Positions 36,576-47,735 of a stretch of 64,000 nucleotides of DNA are shown one piece after another (the stretch's first letter is position 1; each line of letters opens with the position of its first letter). The position numbers and the translations under genes were made by a program. The notes under the pieces were generated by a model. That model ran no database searches. It was not told where the DNA came from and was given only the letters and a program-made list of their open reading frames with translations. The stretch is from Polytrichum commune. Its lineage: Eukaryota; Streptophyta; Polytrichopsida; Polytrichales; Polytrichaceae. The stretch spans positions 250,501 through 314,500 of the forward strand of contig OX485807.1 in the NCBI GenBank assembly GCA_950295325.1. Direction: 5' to 3'.

Positions 36576-38974
36576 CGACCTAGTGGTCGACCGGCCGAAG
36601 CTGCTGGATCACTAGAGCGATGCATCAGCCAATGCCTCCGACGGTCGACCCCTTCGCCACCTCCCCCGCCTCCGAAAACGCCAGAGAATGACCTCACATA
36701 CACAACGTCAGCCTCCTAGATCTCCAACAGTGCAGCTGGCGCGACAAGATTGTAGAACCTCGCAACAGTACTAGATAGGCGATGATCATTTGCACACTTT
36801 CTTGCTTACAAGCGATGATCTCCAATTCCTACACATGAGCACGGTGAAATCCTCAAACAGCCTCCTGCACCGCTATACACACAAACAAAAGAACGGACGA
36901 ACGAACAAACAACCGCAACAAGCTCTCGTCTCCTATCTCTCCACATCCACAGGGTGACGGTGGCGATGGAATAAGAAGATTTCGAACCCCACGCAACTCC
37001 TCTCTCCATCCAAAGTAGCCTGGGGGAAAGTGGTGGATGATGGTGCAGTAATTGGGCAAAAGCAACACACTGAACTGGATGGTAATGACTTTCCTTTCCT
37101 CAAAAGTGAGTGAGGCCCAACAATTGAAAGCAAGCAAATTACGACACAGTAGCACTCCCCAAAGCATCAACATCAACACAAGAACCTAATTTTGTTGCAA
37201 TCCTCCTCTCAACCTGTAAACAGACATAGCACTTGATGCTGCTGCTGCTGATGTCGTCGTCTTCTCTTCTTTGTGCACAGAAAAGCATCTGAGGGAGAGA
37301 GAAAATTGCAACGGGTGTTCCCCAAGCAGGCGGAAGAGAAAGGAGAGGGACTGATGAGAGGGAGGGCCGGGGAGTCAGTGATTGAAGGGCCAAAAAGCGC
37401 AACGCAAGTATTGAAGGTAATCACTACTCTCCTTTACAAAAGTGGGAGGGCGAGGCGAGCGAGCTTGCTCCCTTCCTACCTACCGAGTGCTCTACCGACC
37501 GACTGATCGGCCTATCTGTCTATCTACCTACCTGCCTGGTGGGGCCGGGACAGGCCGGAAGGAAAGGTCGCTATGCTCGTCCATGTGAGTGCGTGCAGGC
37601 AGGCAGGCCGGACCGACCTACCTATCGACCTCCCTACGGCTATGGACTAGGTACTGTCCCTGGCTTCGTACCTAGTGGCTAGCCTCCCCACCATCATGTT
37701 GACATGTTTAGTTCAGTTAACCCCAGGCCCATTCTCATCATCACCACCACGCCCAATTGGAAGTGCTGGGGAGGGAGGGAGGGAGGGGATTGCTACGCCA
37801 CTCTTGTGGATGGATGCACCCCAGTTTAACCCTTGCACATATGAGGAGGTGGCGTTCCATGACTCCCTCAATCCAACCATCACATCTTTGTGATCAAAGG
37901 GAAGAGGATGACTTCCTAGGGGGGTGGACTCTTTATGCCATGCATAAACTATTATGAGTTTAAGAAGGACTACTCTTTGAGGCATTAGCATACCCAATAT
38001 ACATGAGGGAGAGGTTTTTCCCCCCCTCCAATATGTGCATTAAAAAGGCTATTAAGAAATTTGAAGCAAAGGTAGATGTATGAAAGGGGCCCTAAGGTTT
38101 AGAGTCAAAATTGACAATAAATGTGTTGGATTCATCCAATTTACATTTTTCACCCAAATGATGTGTGTCTAAAGGTCTGATTATTATGAGTTGTAGCCTA
38201 TAGATGAAAAATAGTACAAAGACTTTCTCATCAGAAAATGACATTGGATTATGTATGTAATAAAGGCCTACTTAATTCATGAAATAAATTATGTGTATTT
38301 AGTGGGTGTATTTATCACAATAATTTGAAAAGCTTAGTACAAATACATGAGTCCATTTACTAGCCTATCATTAATACTTTTTTTATTCCCTATAACTTCT
38401 CGTATAGAGGGGGATTATATTTCATAGTCACCCATGTACGTCATTTCGATTTTCAATCAAGAGTCCACCCCCTAGGATAACGTCCCTACAACATAACCCT
38501 AGTCTTCTTGCGCCCTTAATTTAAACCTTAGATCTTCATGATCTGAGGATTTAAAAGAGATGGCACTCCAATGATTATGTCCGATCACCCCATAATTGAT
38601 GAGAAGAGAGTGGATGGCGAATTGCGATAATAGTGAGACATCCATCTACTTAAACTACACCATTAAACATGAGTAGTTTAGAGACTACTCGTGGACATAA
38701 CTAAAGATTAAGGAAGAAATATTATGTGTGTGAATAGAAAAGCACATTTTGTGCATCAAGAGAGCTGTTGGAAATGCTCTTTACTTGAATGACTAATTAT
38801 GTGATCCATGTGGGTTACCCTCATTAGGTGGTACCATGGCAGCTTTGATGCTAATCCATTAATATTTGAAGTAGAAGTGTCACGTGTCACAAGAATATGG
38901 ATCGAAACTAGTAGGAGTTGATGTGGTACAAACGTAATTCACGGTTCCACATGTTAAGTATTGAACTTGCCATG

Positions 38975-39360
38975 ATGGTATATTAGATAGCTCTTGAATA
39001 GCTACTTTTTCCCAACTAGCCCACCTCTACATGGATATGAAACACACAATTAGAATGAGATGGTTAGCAAATCCAAATCGAGATTGTAGTCACTTTTGTC
39101 ATAATTTGTAGAGCTCATATGAACATCTTATTCATTATCAAAGTGAAGATTTTCATGCTCATTAAACGGCCATATAGGTCCCCCCCACCCAATGATGTTG
39201 ATTACTGAGTCTAGAATGTTGGTTATTTTGAGCACTCAACATAATCTACCTTAAACACATGTTTTTTTTGTTTCCAAAATTTTGAAGCCACACCAAACCA
39301 TATACCACTCGAATATAGGTGTCCAATCAAGAAAAATAATGGAATTAGGCACGTCTATCC
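38975..39360 (+). repeat. R1 dispersed repeat, copy d (near full length)
   Basis: Contains all landmarks: ATAGCTACTTTTTCCCAACT, TTAGCAAATCCAAATCGAG, GAGCTCATATGAACATCTTA, TCATGCTCATTAAACGGCC, CATATAGGTCCC, TTGATTACTGAGTCTAGAAT, TTGAAGCCACACCAAACC, ACTCGAATATAGGTGTCC, GGAATTAGGCACGTCTA. Confidence 0.7.
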
Positions 39361-39469
39361 ACAAGGGTAAGTTAAATTTTGAGGTTGTTTTGCACACAAG
39401 AACCTAGCCTTGGATACAATCGTTAGCATATCCATTCATTTGAAGCCTTGGTGCCCCTTTACACTAAAG

Positions 39470-40235
39470 TTGAGATTTAGATCTCGAACTTGCAATTTTA
39501 GGGGTTTTGTTATATTTTGGATTTGACAAGTTGTCATATGAAACTCATAATATTAAAAATTTGATCAATCATCAAGCTCTCAATAGTTTGAGCCAATGTA
39601 CAGTGGCTATGCCAAGTGAGTTGGTACTCTTCATGGACTCATAGTACCAAACAAAGGAAAACTCTTGACAAACCAAAGAATGTTTAAGAGCTCATTTACT
39701 TGGGACCCATGAAACGAGAGCTCAAACTATCAACATGCCTACGAGACCTCCATGAGGCCCTTTTCCACTAGAGACGTTGAGAGCTCAAAGGCAAGAGACT
39801 TCACATTGGCAGATCACAACCTCTTTTTCAAGGTTGTTCACTTAACTCCACTTTTACATTTCATCTGTCAACTTCAGTGCTTGAACTTTTGAGGGGGCTC
39901 AATGTATCCCATGTGGAACGACTAGAACACAATCTCACTCATTTCTAAAAAGCTCCTGGTCAAAATCGTAAGCTACCTTACATAAGTGTCACCTAAGCAT
40001 TTCAAAAGCTCAAAAGTTCAAAACCCTAACCAATGGGCTTTCATTCAAGCATTCTTTGGCTCTTCATCAGTTCTCATTGTTTCATACCATTCCTCCTTAT
40101 TTTGCACATGGCCACGCTACGCTTGCAACCGAGTTGCACAAATTATTGAAAGCTTGAACTTAGCTTTAGATGAGAGCTTGTCAAATCCCAGCATCGAACT
40201 CCCAAAAATTCTATGTTCAAGGTCTAAGTAGTGTA
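39470..40235 (+). repeat. R4 dispersed repeat, copy b
   Basis: Related to 44341-44840 through GTTTGAGCCAATGTACAGTG (39596 on), CTTGGGACCCATGAAA and AAGTGTCACCTAAGCATTTC followed by AAAAGCTCAAAAGTTC. Similarity is patchy. A frame of 81 codons at 39986-40231 is probably fortuitous. Confidence 0.4.
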
Positions 40236-40360
40236 AAAGGAGGGCACTCAAATCAACTTCCTTACACTAAAAGTCATAGAATCTCCTTGTGCAGAGACCT
40301 CCAACTTGCATTGTATGAAAGAATATGAGTACTTTAGTGAAAGAGAATTCACTTATGGCT

Positions 40361-40507
40361 CATAATATTATTCAGATCCATAACAATGTTCTATGGGACT
40401 GAACGTATTCTACAAAATATTCCCCGCATTCAGTCTGAATGTGGGGAATATTATGCAAAATATTGTTAGTCCCACATAACATTGTTATGGATATGAATAA
40501 TGTTATG
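40361..40507. repeat. 147-bp near-perfect palindrome (snap-back element or miRNA-like hairpin)
   Basis: The left arm starts CATAATATTATTCAGATCCA and the right arm read on the minus strand starts CATAACATTATTCATATCCA; the match continues through TAACAATGTT, GGGACT and ATATTCCCC to CATTCAG/CTGAATG at the centre, which leaves a loop of one base. Arms of 73 bases have roughly a dozen mismatches. No flanking coding sequence. Confidence 0.85.
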
Positions 40508-40718
40508 TTGACATGAACCACACGGATTGAGTTATGGACAATAACATCTATGTAATCTCATTCATTTTGGATGAAGGATTACCAACAAATTCCTAGCATA
40601 CCTCATCCTCAATAACGCAAGCTTGACAAACACCAAGCCCCCATCACCCCCACCCTAAAATCCCTACCCTCACCTCTGCTTACACATACACCAACAATAT
40701 ACCCACAAGGGGAGCACT

Positions 40719-40734
40719 CCCCCCCCCCCCCCCC
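40719..40734 (+). repeat. Poly-C run
   Basis: Sixteen consecutive C followed by seven T. Confidence 0.9.
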
Positions 40735-41114
40735 TTTTTTTGTTAGCATGCGATCAAATGAAGGGGTATTATTATTGCCTTGGTCCTAAATATTAGAAAG
40801 GGCTTCAAAGTAAATTAGCATCACCAAAATGGGTATTTGAATTTTATACATAATGAAGGGTAGGTGAATATACTAAACATTAGTTGAATTTTTTATCTAC
40901 AATAGGCTTGCCAAAAAAAAAAGTAGATTTCAATTTTTTTAGAAGTAAATTAGGTTGATCAAAATAGGATCCAATGTCCCCTCTATCCTTCATGTGCATA
41001 CAATTCAAGTTGATGAATATTGGTGGATGAAAAATAAACTTCATTGTATGAATGACCTAGTGGATGACGTGTTAGGGTTCAAGTATCCCTTCCACGCATA
41101 AAACGGTTTGTTGT

Positions 41115-41470
41115 AGAGTGCAATGTTTTCATACCACAACTAGGGTTTCATGTGTTTTTTGAACCAACAATGCTAACGTTGCAATTTGCATGTGAGGTTT
41201 AGCTATTGTTTGGTTTAGGGTTACAATATTCTCTTGCACGCATATGGGTTTTAGTGGTACATTCTAGTGTTTTCAATCCACAACTTGGGTTTTGTGTGGG
41301 TTTTAAACAACCGTGTTAACTTTACTAGTTATCATGCATGAGGATTAACTTATGTTTGGTTCAATCTTCACAATACTAATGCACAATTGGATTTGTATGT
41401 AGAGTTCAGTGTTTTCAACAACAATCATGGGTTTCCAGTTCCTTTCTGGTTTTGATGTTTAGGTCAACCG
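41115..41470 (+). repeat. Roughly 143-bp tandem repeats upstream of the 111-codon frame
   Basis: The landmark AGTGTTTTCAATCCACAACT then GGGTTT occurs in related forms at 41122, 41266 and 41408 (spacings 144 and 142). Units also share GTTAAC, TATTGTTTGGTTTAGGG and CATATGGGTTTTAG-like segments. Confidence 0.7.
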
Positions 41471-41549
41471 TTGCAAATCGTTATAGGGTTTGGGTGTAGC
41501 CGCTCTTATCTCTTAAGAGCACAGACAGTTTGAGGTTTAGGGTTCAGGT

Positions 41550-41885
41550 ATGGCTGTGATTCCGCTCGATAGGATTGCGTTGTGGACGTTGGAGGGGGAG
41601 GGTGCAGATTTGGAGTACTTCAGAAAGGTCGATATTGGAGGTGCGTCGATGCTGCAAGCACTTCGGGTTGCACTTGAAACCAATGATGCATTAGAGTGGC
41701 CTTTTCATTTTTGGGATGTCAAAGATAAGCGGCGCATGTGGAAGAAGTTGGAGCGCATGAATGGGTTTTCTAAAGAAGTACACGTTATTCGGGTTGCAGA
41801 AGGAGAAATTGATGGAAACGGGTGTAGAGGAGACATGCTATCCAAGTCTCCTGGTGTGTGGGTGACACCGGCACACCGTACTTGA
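41550..41885 (+). CDS. Unrecognised 111-aa open frame, possible small gene
   Basis: ATG at 41550 with a favourable context (AGGTATGGCT), preceded by GGTTTAGGGTTCAGG, a telo-box-like motif. The product is protein-like: WPFHFWDVKDKRRMWKKLER (about residues 50-69) looks like an amphipathic, folded segment, and codon usage is more GC-rich than the flanks. I recognise no family. The stop TGA is followed at once by GGTAAT; if ACTTGAG|GTAATT is a splice donor, this would be only a first exon. Three tandem repeats end just upstream. It could also be a relic of a transposon gene. Confidence 0.4.
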   Translation: MAVIPLDRIALWTLEGEGADLEYFRKVDIGGASMLQALRVALETNDALEWPFHFWDVKDKRRMWKKLERMNGFSKEVHVIRVAEGEIDGNGCRGDMLSKSPGVWVTPAHRT

Positions 41886-44029
41886 GGTAATTCAACCCTA
41901 AACCTTGAATTATCGTTACATTGCGACTGTTTGTGCACAATTGATTGCACATAATCCACTGCTTTAAATGCCACTAATATCAATTGTTTTTTGGTGTTAT
42001 GCTGGTTTACAACGTTAGTTCTGCGCATTCACTGTGATGCAAATAGAGGGCTTTGTGTTTCCTAAACTTATTTTTGTGAATATAAATGGTTTTGTATAGA
42101 AACACCTTAAACTTTAGCTCTAAAATTTTGAACATTAAACCCTAGACATTACAAAATGGACACTACGTTTTTGTACATCTTGTAAATGACATGTATTGTG
42201 TTTGTGAACACAATCCTAAACTCTTCAATACTCGTTATCATTACAATAAACCTCAGAATTGGACTATTTTTTTGTATGGACTCATGTTGAATGTTTGTTT
42301 TTCTAGAACCCTTGTAATTTTATGAATGTGCAGTCTATATGCCACATGTTTAGGTATGAATTTTACAAAATATGCTCGTATGTTGTATTTATAATAAAGA
42401 TATCCTACAAATAATTAGTCCAACAAAAAAAATTATAATGAAAAGTAGGGCACATGAAATGAAGAGAATTTGGAAATTTAGTTAAACATAGGCCTACAAT
42501 AATCCACAAATTTTACATACATAGCCCCCATGTAATAGGGGCTTGAACGCATGTGATCCTTAGACACCCTATCTAGTGCTCCCCCCTGGGAATATACTTA
42601 TAATGTAACCCTTATCTTGTAAACAAACTAACTCAATCTACCTATTACAAGTAGGCATTACACTTAATCCCGCCACATGTGCCACTCCGCATATGGTCGC
42701 TTTTAGACAAACGGGTCTTGACCACGTCATCAAAAGATGATGTCACTCCCCCCGCCCCGCGGTCCAAAGAGCCTTATATGCTAGACAGTCGATTCATTCC
42801 CAAGTTGGCTTCGCTAGACTTATTCAGAATTTGCAATATCATTACCGGAGTTAAATCATCTTAATGTATTCATTTTCAGGCTATAGAATGATCTATTGTG
42901 TGTTTAGATTTCTAATGGATGAGTTCACGTAGGCATCCTAAACTTGGGCCAACTCTATTGGGCTAGAACTTCTGGGTGATTTAGGTATGGTCATCTATTG
43001 GAATGTGAAAGTCGAAACGCAACAAGCCATCCTACAGCTTGAATTCATTTTTTATGAAGCTCATTTGACTCAAAAATTGGCATCATAAATCCCGAAGTAG
43101 CCTATGGAAGTGCATGTGGAATGAGACAGCCCTCCACCTATAGGGTGGCTCCACTAGAGCGCCTTCATCCACAACATATGATTATACCTAGTCCCCACAA
43201 AGCCTTAGCCAACTATACATACTCCTCATCCTTGCACGGAAGTCAAGGATTCATGATCGCGATATAAGTTGAAGGTGAAAACGTTGCGACACCCTCATGA
43301 ATTTTGATAGCCTATATGAGTACACACATATACTGAACATCAGAACCGATGCGTTGGTTCTGTGTGATTAAATTGGAATAAATCGATTGCAAATCTTCAG
43401 AGGGTGGGTTTCCACAGGACCCCCAACATGGTGGTTGCCACGAATCTCAACTTCCACGAATCCATTTGGAGCAGGGTGAGTCCTGAGGAGTATCTTTGGG
43501 CAAAAATTAAACTTAGAGCACACACATACTACATATACTAAAAAAAGGGAGAAAGAGATGTAGTGGACTTGCTCCTCCCATCACGAACATGCAGAATCAG
43601 AATCATGATCGTACACGTCTGACACACCAAGTACACTGGTAGGTCAGGACACCAGCCAGCTTAGCTGAGCTGCGTCCCCACCCCACACCCTTCCCTTCCC
43701 TTCCCTCAAGCTCAAGCTCAGCATGCCATATGCCAATCCAATCCTCCCCTCCTCTGAAGAACTTCCATGGCCTTTGATTAAACTAGCTTACTCCTCAGCC
43801 AAGCCCAGGCCAGGCTAGGCTACCACCTTTTGGACCCACAGCTCCCTTAGGAGCCTCAATGAAACCTTCCTTCGATTAGTGTGAGGTGAGGTGAGGTGAT
43901 TAGCTGCTTAATTAGCTTACCCAAGTCGTCCAGGCTGTAGCCGCTTCTCTCATCATCCTCTCAGCTCAAATGAGTGCCTTGTTTAGTGTTTGAGTGAAGG
44001 TTTGCTTGCTTTTTTAATAGTTGACGTAA

Positions 44030-44180
44030 AGGTGGTATTGACTGTTGAGCCTACACTACAGTAGTTGACAGATTTTGAGCACATAAACCAATCGCATTTA
44101 AACGTGTCTCTTTTTGGTGTCCAGCTGAGATCCACACCTAACCACATGCCACGTGAATACATGTCTATAGTTTGGATAGT
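44030..44180 (+). repeat. R1 dispersed repeat, partial copy e
   Basis: Landmarks TTGACTGTTGAGCCTACA, TTTTGAGCACATAAACCAAT, GAGATCCACACCTAACCACA and CACGTGAATACATGTCTA. Confidence 0.5.
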
Positions 44181-44340
44181 TCTTCCGCGGTGGATTTGAT
44201 CATGTCATTAGCATCGGAGATCATGAATTAGGCTTATGAGATTAAGTTGGGGTGAAGCACCCATAAAGTTGTTTGGGTTTACACTGGAACTCTTGATATG
44301 GTTGCCATGAATGCTAAGCCAAACTGAGGCCCCCTTCACA

Positions 44341-44840
44341 CTAGAGCTCGAGTTGACAAGCTTGAAACTTGGAGTTGACAAGCTTGATACTTGGAATTGA
44401 CAAGCTTTGTCTAAAGCTTAAACTATTCAGAGCTTGACCATTTGTCAAGCTATCAATAGTTTCAGCAAGTGTAAAGTGACCATGCTCAAAGGGAGATATC
44501 AAGGGGAATGATACCAAAGCAAAGAGCGGAAAAACATTATATGCTAGAGAATGCTTGAACACATTTTGGTTTGGGACCCACAAAAAAAAAAGCTTGAATT
44601 TCAATTTTCCTAACCGACCTCCATAAAGTAGGTCAGGAAAGTGACTTAGACCTTGTCAGCCACATGGGATCCATCAAGATGTCATCTAAGCATTGTAAGC
44701 CCCCAAAAAAATTCCAAACTCTCAAATTGGACATCTCAAAACTCATATCTTGCATTACTCAATTACACATGTTTTCAAACTCTCAATTCTTTGGTTAGAT
44801 CAATACTAGGGACTCTAATGTTCATACACTCTTAGTATGT
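44341..44840 (+). repeat. R4 dispersed repeat, copy c, with internal 22-bp tandem repeat
   Basis: Begins with AGTTGACAAGCTTGAAACTT then GG at 44351, repeated at 44373 and 44395 (22-bp period). Then ATAGTTTCAGCAAGTGTAAA, CATGCTCAAAGGGAGATATC, TTGGGACCCACAAAA and AAGATGTCATCTAAGCATTG, matching copies at 21.4 kb and 39.5-40.2 kb. Confidence 0.6.
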
Positions 44841-45600
44841 CTAAATTTCGTGCGAGATGTGTCACGAATCCTCAATGACTAATGGATTGATATATTATTG
44901 AAGTATAATGCAGAATATTAACATATTATGTGCTAATATACATATTCAATTGATAAATGGTAAAAATGTCATGATCAAAATACTATGAAAATGAACATGT
45001 ATTCTAATACTATGATCATCATGTTTGCATGTGCAACTCTATCATAAAACTCTTATCATACAACTCAAACAAGTTGTATTTTTTGTATGGGGCTTGGTCC
45101 AATTTTACTTGAAGTTGAGGTTCAAGAATATAGTGGGCTCAATTAGACCATCATGTGTAAGAAGCTCCCCGCCAATGAGAAAGGTCCTTTCTTTGAGCTC
45201 TTAGCCTCTCTAACGTGAATGGGGAATGAGTAGATTCATATCAAGTAAACTACAATATAGGCACCTATTCCCAATCAAGACCCCATCAACAATTTATAAG
45301 GTACTGCAATTTTGATCAAGCCGGAACCAATAATGCCATGACACATGTCATGGTTTTGAGTGGTAAAGTGAGGAGGAATGAGCAGTTAAAATAAGCAAAT
45401 ATGGCAAACTCTAGACATTGGTAATATGTGAAGGTCAACTTTTGGCTTCAAAATTCACAGTTTTTTCATTACTGAAAATTTTACAATCCTCCTAATTTCT
45501 ATCTTCATGCGCAGGCAAAAATTGCAATGCCTTGTACTTCTCCAACTTTAGCGCAAAATCTCTAGTAAGTAGTGGAAGAAGTCAAGGGCAAGAAGGGGCT

Positions 45601-45826
45601 CATGGCCTCTAGATAAACTCATTCATTAGGGACAAAGGAACTTTATAAATATAAACCGCCTATTGATTGAGGGTTGATTCATTCTAAACTAGACTCCCTT
45701 AGACTAATTTGATGTCTCTAAAATTATTTTTGGAGCTAACTAAGTATAAAATTGAAGTCTTCAGAGTCTAGAATAACTCATTGTGTTTACACCTTCTCCA
45801 TGGATGGGGTTTACCTACACAGGCAA
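45601..45826. mobile_element. MITE-like element with terminal inverted repeats (copy 3)
   Basis: Left end CATGGCCTCTAGATAAACTC then ATTCATTAGG; right end on the minus strand GCCTGTGTAGGTAAACCCCA then TCCATGGAG. About 226 bp, non-coding. Confidence 0.45.
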
Positions 45827-46015
45827 AGCTCTAGCCACAAATTAGGTTTAGAAGTGGTAATAGTACTATAGACAGACAATGTGAAACAATCACCATGACC
45901 TAATTTTCTTGGGTTTTGAGTGATTGTTTCATCATCATCCTGGATACTTCCACTTAGCTTACCCAAAAGTCGGACAATGTGAGAAATCATGAATCTATCG
46001 GCCATTGGGCCAAGG

Positions 46016-46271
46016 ATTCGTGGTATCTACGTAAGCTCATCCAATATGAAGGTGAAAGCATATTTTATGGTATGAACATGCATATCTTTAGACTTCAAAA
46101 ATGACATCAAAGACCCCTAATCAATATCGAGAACATAGTCGGAATGAAATGACTCGTAACGAAATTGATTTTAGATTCCAAGCATGGAATGAATGAGCCG
46201 CCTACGTGTAAAGAACTTGTTTTCACTAAGGTCCTTTCATCCATGATGGATGAGTTCACACAAACATTGCA
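46016..46271. mobile_element. MITE-like element with terminal inverted repeats (copy 4)
   Basis: Left end GTGGTATCTACGTAAGCTCA then TCCAATATGAAGG; right end on the minus strand TGTTTGTGTGAACTCATCCA then TCATGGATGAAAGG. About 256 bp. It lies directly before the SINE. Confidence 0.5.
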
Positions 46272-46291
46272 AACTTCAATGTACGATCTAC

Positions 46292-46485
46292 TGGTCCGAA
46301 ATGACCTTAAACTACCGGATGATGGTGGAGAGATACCCAAATCTCAAGGAAGAGGTCGGTGGTTCGAATCCCGGCTGTGAAATCTCCTCTCTACTTGACG
46401 GAAAACTTGCCAGGTGGTGAACTGCCTCCTGTGCTTTGGCGTTGGCCTCTCGGTCTTCTGTCTCAAAATAAAATAAAATAAAATA
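46292..46485 (+). mobile_element. tRNA-derived SINE with box A, box B and (AAAAT)n tail
   Basis: Box B GGTTCGAATCC at 46361-46371 is an exact pol III internal promoter match. Box A-like TGGTGGAGAGA at 46323-46333 fits the consensus at 10 of 11 positions, 28 bases upstream. A tRNA-unrelated body follows and ends in four AAAAT units (46465-46485). The flanks TACGATCTAC (46282-46291) and TACGACCTAC (46486-46495) match at 9 of 10 positions, as expected for a target-site duplication from LINE-assisted insertion. Length 194 bp. Confidence 0.8.
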
Positions 46486-46924
46486 TACGACCTACATACG
46501 GAGTACACAATTACTATAAGCTTCACCACATCTTAAAAGCATGTCCATTTTTGGCTTTATGGGTTTGAACCTTTATTTAATAAATTATTTAATATTGAGG
46601 AGGGAAAACCAATTTATGACAAATAACAACCGAAATACCCGGTATTTGTTTGCATCCAGACACCCATACTATTTTACTTAAACGCATATCTTCAATTACA
46701 TTAAGGTCTTCAACCAATTTGAAAAGTGAACTTGAAGAATGAGATGATTGTAGATAAGGTCACTTAGAGTTGAACTCCTCAAGCATGCCACTTGTTGTTG
46801 AGTGCCCATGATGATGATCCATGTCCTCCTAGTATGCAACTTACTCTCCATGGCGACTTTGTCGCAACTACTTCCTCCCTGCATTTGAAGGCAAACCATG
46901 ACTTTGTTGGCAACAAGCACCTCA

Positions 46925-47200
46925 TAATCCGTAAGATAGATGTGTATTAAATGGTTACTTTTTCCAACCAGCCAACTTCTCTTGGCGTACGAACCACATG
47001 ATTAGTTAGCAAATCCAAGTCAAGGCATAGCCACGTTTCTCTCAGTTTTGGGACTTCGTATGAATCAAAGTGAGGATTGTCGTGTTCATTACATGGTCAT
47101 ATAGGCCATCCCAATCATGTTCACAATTGGGAGGGCCTACAACAATTATCATGTTTTGAGCATGCAACCCAATCTCTTGTAAGGTAGAACAATGAAATAA
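46925..47200 (+). repeat. R1 dispersed repeat, copy f
   Basis: Landmarks GGTTACTTTTTCCAACCAGC, TTAGTTAGCAAATCCAAGTC, TGTCGTGTTCATTACATGGT, CATATAGGCC and TTTTGAGCATGCAACCCAAT. Confidence 0.65.
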
Positions 47201-47671
47201 GTTGACTGGTCCAAAAGGAATGGCTGGAGATTTGTGCAATATTTTCCAAAGATGGACACCTCCAAATCTGTGGAGTTGTCCACCCAATGGATTCAAGCAT
47301 TAGGAGCTTGATAATGTTAGCAATTGCAAATCAGGGCCAGAGAATTCAAAATCGTTGAAATTAAAGTTGGGGAAGGTGTTGATCTAGGCTCCAAAATCAA
47401 AGATTCTTTACTTCCCAATGTGGCGTTAAAAGGGGGAAACCCTTTTATTGTTCAATGTTTAAGTGAACAACATTATTCTACATGGATCATTTGCCAATGA
47501 AACCAAGTTCAAACCCAATATTGGTTGTGCGTCATCTCTAAAGTGGTCACATGTGAGATTAATTGTTGCCAAATTGTTTTTTCATTATAAAATGCCCACA
47601 ATACAAGTTGGTTGCCACCTCACAACCACTTGGCACCTCCTAATTTGCCTACCTCACTTACAAAAATCAAG

Positions 47672-47735
47672 AGTGTCATAGCTCAGTGGATAGCACTCCT
47701 AATCATGGAGGACAGTGGGTGTAGTCTGACTTTTG
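47672..47735 (+). repeat. Degenerate tRNA-like sequence, possible SINE head
   Basis: Box A TAGCTCAGTGG (47679-47689) is exact, and CTCC-TAATCAT-GGAG forms a 4-bp stem with a 7-base loop at the anticodon position. Box B (around GGTGTAGTCTGAC) is poor, the base before the putative anticodon is not T, and the acceptor stem does not pair. Not a functional tRNA gene. Confidence 0.35.

Larger units (their letters stand above)
35472..41549. other. GRAS gene 5' region, then repeat-rich intergenic DNA
   Basis: From 35472 to about 37700 the sequence is GC-richer, with purine/pyrimidine-rich simple sequence (CCTACCTA, GCAGGCAGG near 37500-37620); this is the likely promoter and leader region of the minus-strand GRAS gene. 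Overlapping short frames on both strands there (for example 35551-35763 plus, 35449-35655 minus) are not supported as genes. From 37.9 kb on, the DNA is AT-rich with R1, R4, a palindrome and a tandem array listed separately. Confidence 0.45.
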
